NCBI GenBank assembly: GCA_012960975.1 | Contig: DUAE01000051.1 | Span: forward strand, 1-37,124 | Direction: 5' to 3' | DNA: 37,124 bases | Source: Candidatus Poseidoniales archaeon | GTDB taxonomy: Archaea; Thermoplasmatota; Poseidoniia; Poseidoniales; Thalassarchaeaceae | In this document: piece by piece, positions 33,855 through 37,124 of the stretch | Layout: each line of letters begins with the position of its first letter | How positions within the stretch are numbered: position 1 is the first letter of the stretch | Position numbers and translations under genes: made by a program | Notes under the pieces: model-generated | What the model saw: only the letters and a program-made list of their open reading frames with translations | The model's database searches: none | What the model was told of the DNA's origin: nothing

Positions 33855-35633
33855 TCAAACAATAATCTCCTCATATGGCACCGACAAAGTCACCTCTCCT
33901 TCGAGTTGTTTCTGAACCGCCGCCACGATGTGATGTGGCTTGAATGGCTCACCATCATACTTACGGATGTGTCCATCCACCGTAAACCCGGTCTCGCCCC
34001 GCATATAGCGGTGGAACAGACCAGAGTAGTTGTTCTCAATGAGAATAGTGCGCTTGCATGATGACAATAGTTCAACCGCCTCATCTGCATGGAATGGAAC
34101 TATCCACTTGAAGTGCAGGTGATTTGCCACTATACCAGCCGTGGCAAGTTGTTCAATAGCTTCCTGAATAACACCGGCGGTTGAGCCCCAACCTACCAAA
34201 GTAACCTCGGCGTTGGAATCTCCAACAATTACCGGAGGCGGTAAATCTTCCAGCAGACCACCCATCTTACGCTGTCGCTTCTCCATCATTGCCCGACGCT
34301 TGTGCGGGTGAGTGTATTCGTCGCTGATTAGTACGCCATTTGGCATATGCTCATCACTAGCGACCACGTGCTCGTATCCAGGAATCCCAGGAAGAGCGCG
34401 CGGGGAAATGCCACTGTCTGTGAATTTGTAGCGCTCGTAATTATCAACTTCTTCTCCAGCTTCGGTGATCAGTTCACCACGATCGATGACTGGATGCATA
34501 TTTAGCAATTCAGGATTGATAGTTGAAGTCTCATCGGATATCAGCAGGTCAGAGAGGATTATGGCCGGCAACTGATACTTGTCAGCCAAGTTGAACACCT
34601 CGGGAATTGTCTGGAAAGCATCTAGGGGACTGCTCGGGGCGAGGATTAATTTCGGGAAGTCGCCCTGACTTGCACCAAGCACCTGCCACAGGTCTCCCTG
34701 CTCTGTTTTTGTGGGAACCCCTGTTGAAGGTCCAGCACGCTGGACATTGACGATGACGATGGGGACCTCCATCATACCGGCTTCACCAACCCCTTCAGTC
34801 ATCAGCGCAAATCCGCCACCAGAGGTGGCACACATCGAACGGCAGCCGGCGTGAGCCGCTCCAACAGTCATACAGATGACGCTAATTTCGTCCTCAACCT
34901 GACGTACCATGATTCCGAGTTCGCGAGCGTTTTCCGCCATCCAGTGTAGGATGCCGGTCGAAGGGCTCATTGGATAGGCGCAGTAGAACTTGACGCCGGC
35001 GCTAGCAGCCGCCATAGCGAATGCCTGATTACCTGCCCAAACCGCAAGCGGTTCACTGGGCTGAGGAGCCGACTGTGAAGCAGGTTGGAAATTAGCTGCC
35101 GAGTAATCATATGCTGCCTTTCCGACTTCTACATTCGCAGCCACGAGTTCCTCACTCTTAGCCGAAAACTGGAATTCGAGGACATCTGCGAGTGCGGAGA
35201 ACTCTATTCCGATTAGTTGGCAAGCGACCGCGATGGCCACCGTATTCTGCATCAGCTTATTTGCGCCTTTACCAGCCAACTCACCCACAGCCATCGGACA
35301 GAGTTGAACTCCTTCAGTTGCTTCTCCAGGTTCAATGGTGTCGCTGTTGAAGATGACTGAGGAGCCGGGACCAAGGTGCTCGAGGTGTCGGTCCATCGTG
35401 TCTTGATTGAGGCATATCATCAAATCTATGTCATCACCGTGGGTACGAACCTCACGGTCACTGCAACGGACTGTAAGGAAAGAGTGTCCACCACGTATGA
35501 TAGATTGGTAAGCGTTGTAGGCGTACATGTGAATTCCTCGACGAGCAAATAGACGAGCGAGGATATTTCCTGGAGTTGCGATACCTTGCCCGGCCGCTCC
35601 TCCTATACTGATAACATAATCAAATCCACTCAT
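33855..35633 (-). CDS. korA: 2-oxoacid:ferredoxin oxidoreductase, fused gamma-alpha subunit
   Basis: 592 residues. Residues 1 to about 190 are the gamma domain (SIGGAAGQGIATPGNILARLF, then AYQSIIRGGHSFLTVRCSD). Residues about 200-592 are the alpha domain, with KFYCAYPMSPSTGILHW, VEDEISVICMTVGAAHAG and SMCATSGGGFALMTEG, followed by the conserved RAGPSTGVPTKTEQGDL. Gamma-alpha fusion is typical of the two-subunit enzymes used in the TCA cycle of many archaea and aerobic bacteria. No ferredoxin-type delta domain is encoded here, so an external ferredoxin must serve as acceptor. It is the first gene of the korA-korB pair; about 230 bases without a convincing gene lie upstream. Confidence 0.92.
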   Translation of the reverse strand: MSGFDYVISIGGAAGQGIATPGNILARLFARRGIHMYAYNAYQSIIRGGHSFLTVRCSDREVRTHGDDIDLMICLNQDTMDRHLEHLGPGSSVIFNSDTIEPGEATEGVQLCPMAVGELAGKGANKLMQNTVAIAVACQLIGIEFSALADVLEFQFSAKSEELVAANVEVGKAAYDYSAANFQPASQSAPQPSEPLAVWAGNQAFAMAAASAGVKFYCAYPMSPSTGILHWMAENARELGIMVRQVEDEISVICMTVGAAHAGCRSMCATSGGGFALMTEGVGEAGMMEVPIVIVNVQRAGPSTGVPTKTEQGDLWQVLGASQGDFPKLILAPSSPLDAFQTIPEVFNLADKYQLPAIILSDLLISDETSTINPELLNMHPVIDRGELITEAGEEVDNYERYKFTDSGISPRALPGIPGYEHVVASDEHMPNGVLISDEYTHPHKRRAMMEKRQRKMGGLLEDLPPPVIVGDSNAEVTLVGWGSTAGVIQEAIEQLATAGIVANHLHFKWIVPFHADEAVELLSSCKRTILIENNYSGLFHRYMRGETGFTVDGHIRKYDGEPFKPHHIVAAVQKQLEGEVTLSVPYEEIIV

Positions 35634-35741
35634 TTCTTTTCACCAACCAGACACTCAAATGCATCATTTTGACCCCGGTCCAATGGAGTATATTCAGAAG
35701 TCCGACGGTCAAGTCATTATATTGGTTCCTATCTGATAAAC

Positions 35742-35840
35742 TTGGTGACTAGAGATGACCCCTATGATAAATTATCCCGTGAACTCAAGGCACGCGGCTC
35801 ATCGGCTAGCTTTTTGGAATTGGTTACTGGATTTGATTGA
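35742..35840 (+). CDS. Doubtful small ORF with VapB/CopG antitoxin-like flavour
   Basis: A short frame begins at TTG 35742 or GTG 35745, has no ATG and reads about 32 residues (for example RDDPYDKLSRELKARGSSAS) to the TGA at 35838. The pattern of an aspartate-rich start, YDKL helix and SxSFLELV resembles the DNA-binding part of short VapB-type antitoxins. No toxin partner is next to it and no ribosome-binding site is seen. It lies in the intergenic gap between korA and the GNAT gene and may be a remnant or chance. Confidence 0.2.
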   Translation: MVTRDDPYDKLSRELKARGSSASFLELVTGFD

Positions 35841-35861
35841 AAAATTGAAAAAAAACATTAG

Positions 35862-36467
35862 TCATGGCTTGCTTGGCCCGATTTGAATAATATGACATTC
35901 GTGCACAGTTCGGACTCCGGCAACGGTAACTGCAGAGTCTCCTGAGACACAGCGTTCACCATTCCAATCTTGCACCGTCTGTAAAACTGTGCCTTGACCG
36001 GCGAGATTGAGGGGGTCAACCTTCAATTCAATCATCATCAATTCTGCCTCTCCCATCCATGATAAGACGGCATTAATTGATTTTCTAGCAATCCCGTGGC
36101 GTTGGGCAGAACTCCTGACCCAATAACCAAGATTCCATTTGGCCACACTCGAGCGGGTGACATTATCGTAACCAATAAGTCCGAGAAAACTATTATCCCA
36201 AGGACGAATCATTGCCCAATGATGCATTCTTCCTGTGCGTCCCAATCTCTCGCTCTCTTCTAGAAAATCTTCAATTTGAGATGGAATGGGACGGTCTGGA
36301 TTTATCCAGGGCATCGCCCTGCTAACCTCCGGCCAAGTTTCTTCAAATGCTTCTATCAATTCCTCTGCATGATCCAACCCAACCGGCCGTAAAACCAAGT
36401 TGTCATCAATACGTATCGAACTTGTCGTCCGCCGTACCATATCGATATGGAGTAAGCCCTCAGACAT
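35862..36467 (-). CDS. GNAT-family N-acetyltransferase (RimJ/RimL-like)
   Basis: 201 residues. It starts with a beta-strand rich part (IRIDDNLVLRPVGLDHAEELIEAF) typical of RimJ/RimL-like acetyltransferases. The acetyl-CoA loop region is WNLGYWVRSSAQRHGIARKSINAVLSW, with QRHGIA in the place of the Q/RxxGxG/A motif. It is followed by MMIELKVDPLNLAGQ, where family members have the ELxVxxxNxxS strand. The substrate (protein N-terminus, small amine or antibiotic) cannot be told. In-frame ATG at 36440 is an alternative start that removes nine residues. It lies 26 bases downstream of the SAP-like gene on the same strand. Confidence 0.75.
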   Translation of the reverse strand: MSEGLLHIDMVRRTTSSIRIDDNLVLRPVGLDHAEELIEAFEETWPEVSRAMPWINPDRPIPSQIEDFLEESERLGRTGRMHHWAMIRPWDNSFLGLIGYDNVTRSSVAKWNLGYWVRSSAQRHGIARKSINAVLSWMGEAELMMIELKVDPLNLAGQGTVLQTVQDWNGERCVSGDSAVTVAGVRTVHECHIIQIGPSKP

Positions 36468-36493
36468 CAGGGCTACGGCTAGAAGATGTAAAT

Positions 36494-37124
36494 TCAGGAT
36501 CGCAATTTAGACTTAGCAAGTCTGACATTTGAGTCATTTGGGTGCATTTTTTCGGCCATTGCTAGCATTTTATCGACGGATTGGGACCTACCAATTCTCT
36601 GCAATAAAGCACCTATCGGATAGATTAATTTCGTCCGTTCACCCAAATGTGGACCAACTTCATCGATTAATATCGTTGCCTGAGCTGTATTCTTGGCCCG
36701 AGCTGCTTCCATCGCTGATTTTACCGTCAATGCAACCTTTCGATCGGGCCATTCTTCCTGTTGATCCCATGGCCAGTAATTCACCTGAGATTTTGACGCC
36801 GAAGTTAGGACATTATTGTCGCGGATGGATGGTATCTTCGGAGAGGTGGGAATGGATGGAATTCGAGGAGGGGGAGGCAGAGAGGGCGGGGGAGGGATGT
36901 TTGGAGGAGGGGGGATTGGTGCAGGTTCCTGCTCGGGTTCGAGCTCAAGTTCATCTTCTTCACCGAGTATTCTCGATACTAGATTTGCTTTTGCTCCTTC
37001 GGTTGAAAGCCCTTCTTGAGCTGCGATAGAAATTAATTCATCCTTCGTTTTCTTCAATAATTTCGCGGAAGTAAGAGCTTCGGGCTCAGGTTCGGGCTCA
37101 GGTTCTAGTTTACCCGCCGGTTGA
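36494..37124 (-). CDS. SAP-like, proline-rich protein (partial, cut by right edge)
   Basis: The frame is open to the right edge. The TTG at 37057 is only an internal codon, because 22 more in-frame codons lie upstream, including a Glu-Pro run (LEPEPEPEPEAL). Visible in order are this Glu-Pro run, a SAP-like helix-extended loop-helix motif (LKKTKDELISIAAQEGLS, then GAKANLVSRILG), a second acidic-Pro linker, a polyproline stretch (PPPPNIPPPPSLPPPPRIP) and a helical C-terminal part of about 90 residues. The last part resembles TPR-type helices (AMEAARAKNTAQATILIDEV, MLAMAEKMHPNDSNVRLAKS). SAP motifs bind DNA in known proteins. The upstream part outside the window may carry more such motifs. Function is unknown. 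Confidence 0.7.
   Translation of the reverse strand, partial: QPAGKLEPEPEPEPEALTSAKLLKKTKDELISIAAQEGLSTEGAKANLVSRILGEEDELELEPEQEPAPIPPPPNIPPPPSLPPPPRIPSIPTSPKIPSIRDNNVLTSASKSQVNYWPWDQQEEWPDRKVALTVKSAMEAARAKNTAQATILIDEVGPHLGERTKLIYPIGALLQRIGRSQSVDKMLAMAEKMHPNDSNVRLAKSKLRS

Noticed and set aside
35862-36467. Frameshift in the C-terminus of the GNAT gene
   Set aside because: The motif after NLAGQ is divergent from the usual family ending, but the frame stays coherent to the stop and no better frame was found.
1-37124. CRISPR array, insertion sequence, prophage or defence island
   Set aside because: No spaced direct repeats, transposase, integrase or phage genes were seen; the only tandem repeat is the coding Gly-Gln tract.

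Overview
The window most likely comes from an archaeon, probably a marine Thermoplasmatota of the Marine Group II type (Candidatus Poseidoniales). The evidence is the archaeal gene run uS13-uS4-uS11-Rpo3, an archaeal-type pantoate kinase, a fused 2-oxoacid:ferredoxin oxidoreductase, several very large secreted surface proteins, and bacterial-looking housekeeping enzymes (leucyl-tRNA synthetase, hybrid malic enzyme). The lineage name is an inference from gene content, with no 16S or tree behind it. Genes are tightly packed on both strands, with frequent GGAG/GGTG ribosome-binding sites and several GTG or TTG starts.

Left part (1-13271, all minus strand). The left edge cuts a secreted protein with calcium-binding (thrombospondin type 3-like) repeats that ends in a pure Gly-Gln dipeptide tract. 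Next come a small zinc-ribbon membrane protein, a fused PabB-PabA aminodeoxychorismate synthase and a PabC-like lyase (together a complete p-aminobenzoate route from chorismate), and a 2872-residue surface protein. That protein has a signal peptide, WIGT-type beta-propeller repeats, about six fibronectin III-like domains, one membrane span and an acidic cytoplasmic tail.

Middle (13475-27552). A MaeB-type malic enzyme (+) and an ATP-dependent PEP carboxykinase (-) converge, forming a C4/gluconeogenic pair. Between them lies a decayed NmrA-like NAD(P)-binding gene with one clear frameshift. Then follow, on the plus strand, a 1240-residue multi-span membrane protein, a membrane-anchored FKBP-like protein, a THUMP-like methyltransferase, and the uS13-uS4-uS11-Rpo3-pantoate kinase run, which has a structured leader.

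Right part (27541-37124). A minus-strand operon encodes a bacterial-type LeuRS, a DCC-family thiol oxidoreductase and a homologue of the human CDIN1/C15orf41 nuclease (TPD family, PD-(D/E)XK). A metallo-beta-lactamase hydrolase (+) faces the KorB/KorA 2-oxoacid:ferredoxin oxidoreductase (-). A GNAT acetyltransferase and a SAP-like, proline-rich protein cut by the right edge finish the window.

The strongest leads are the archaeal CDIN1-like nuclease in an operon with leuS, the Gly-Gln tract, the malic enzyme gene that lacks a normal start codon, the frameshifted NmrA remnant, and the hairpin-rich leaders of rps13 and leuS. No CRISPR array, tRNA, rRNA, insertion sequence or defence island was seen.
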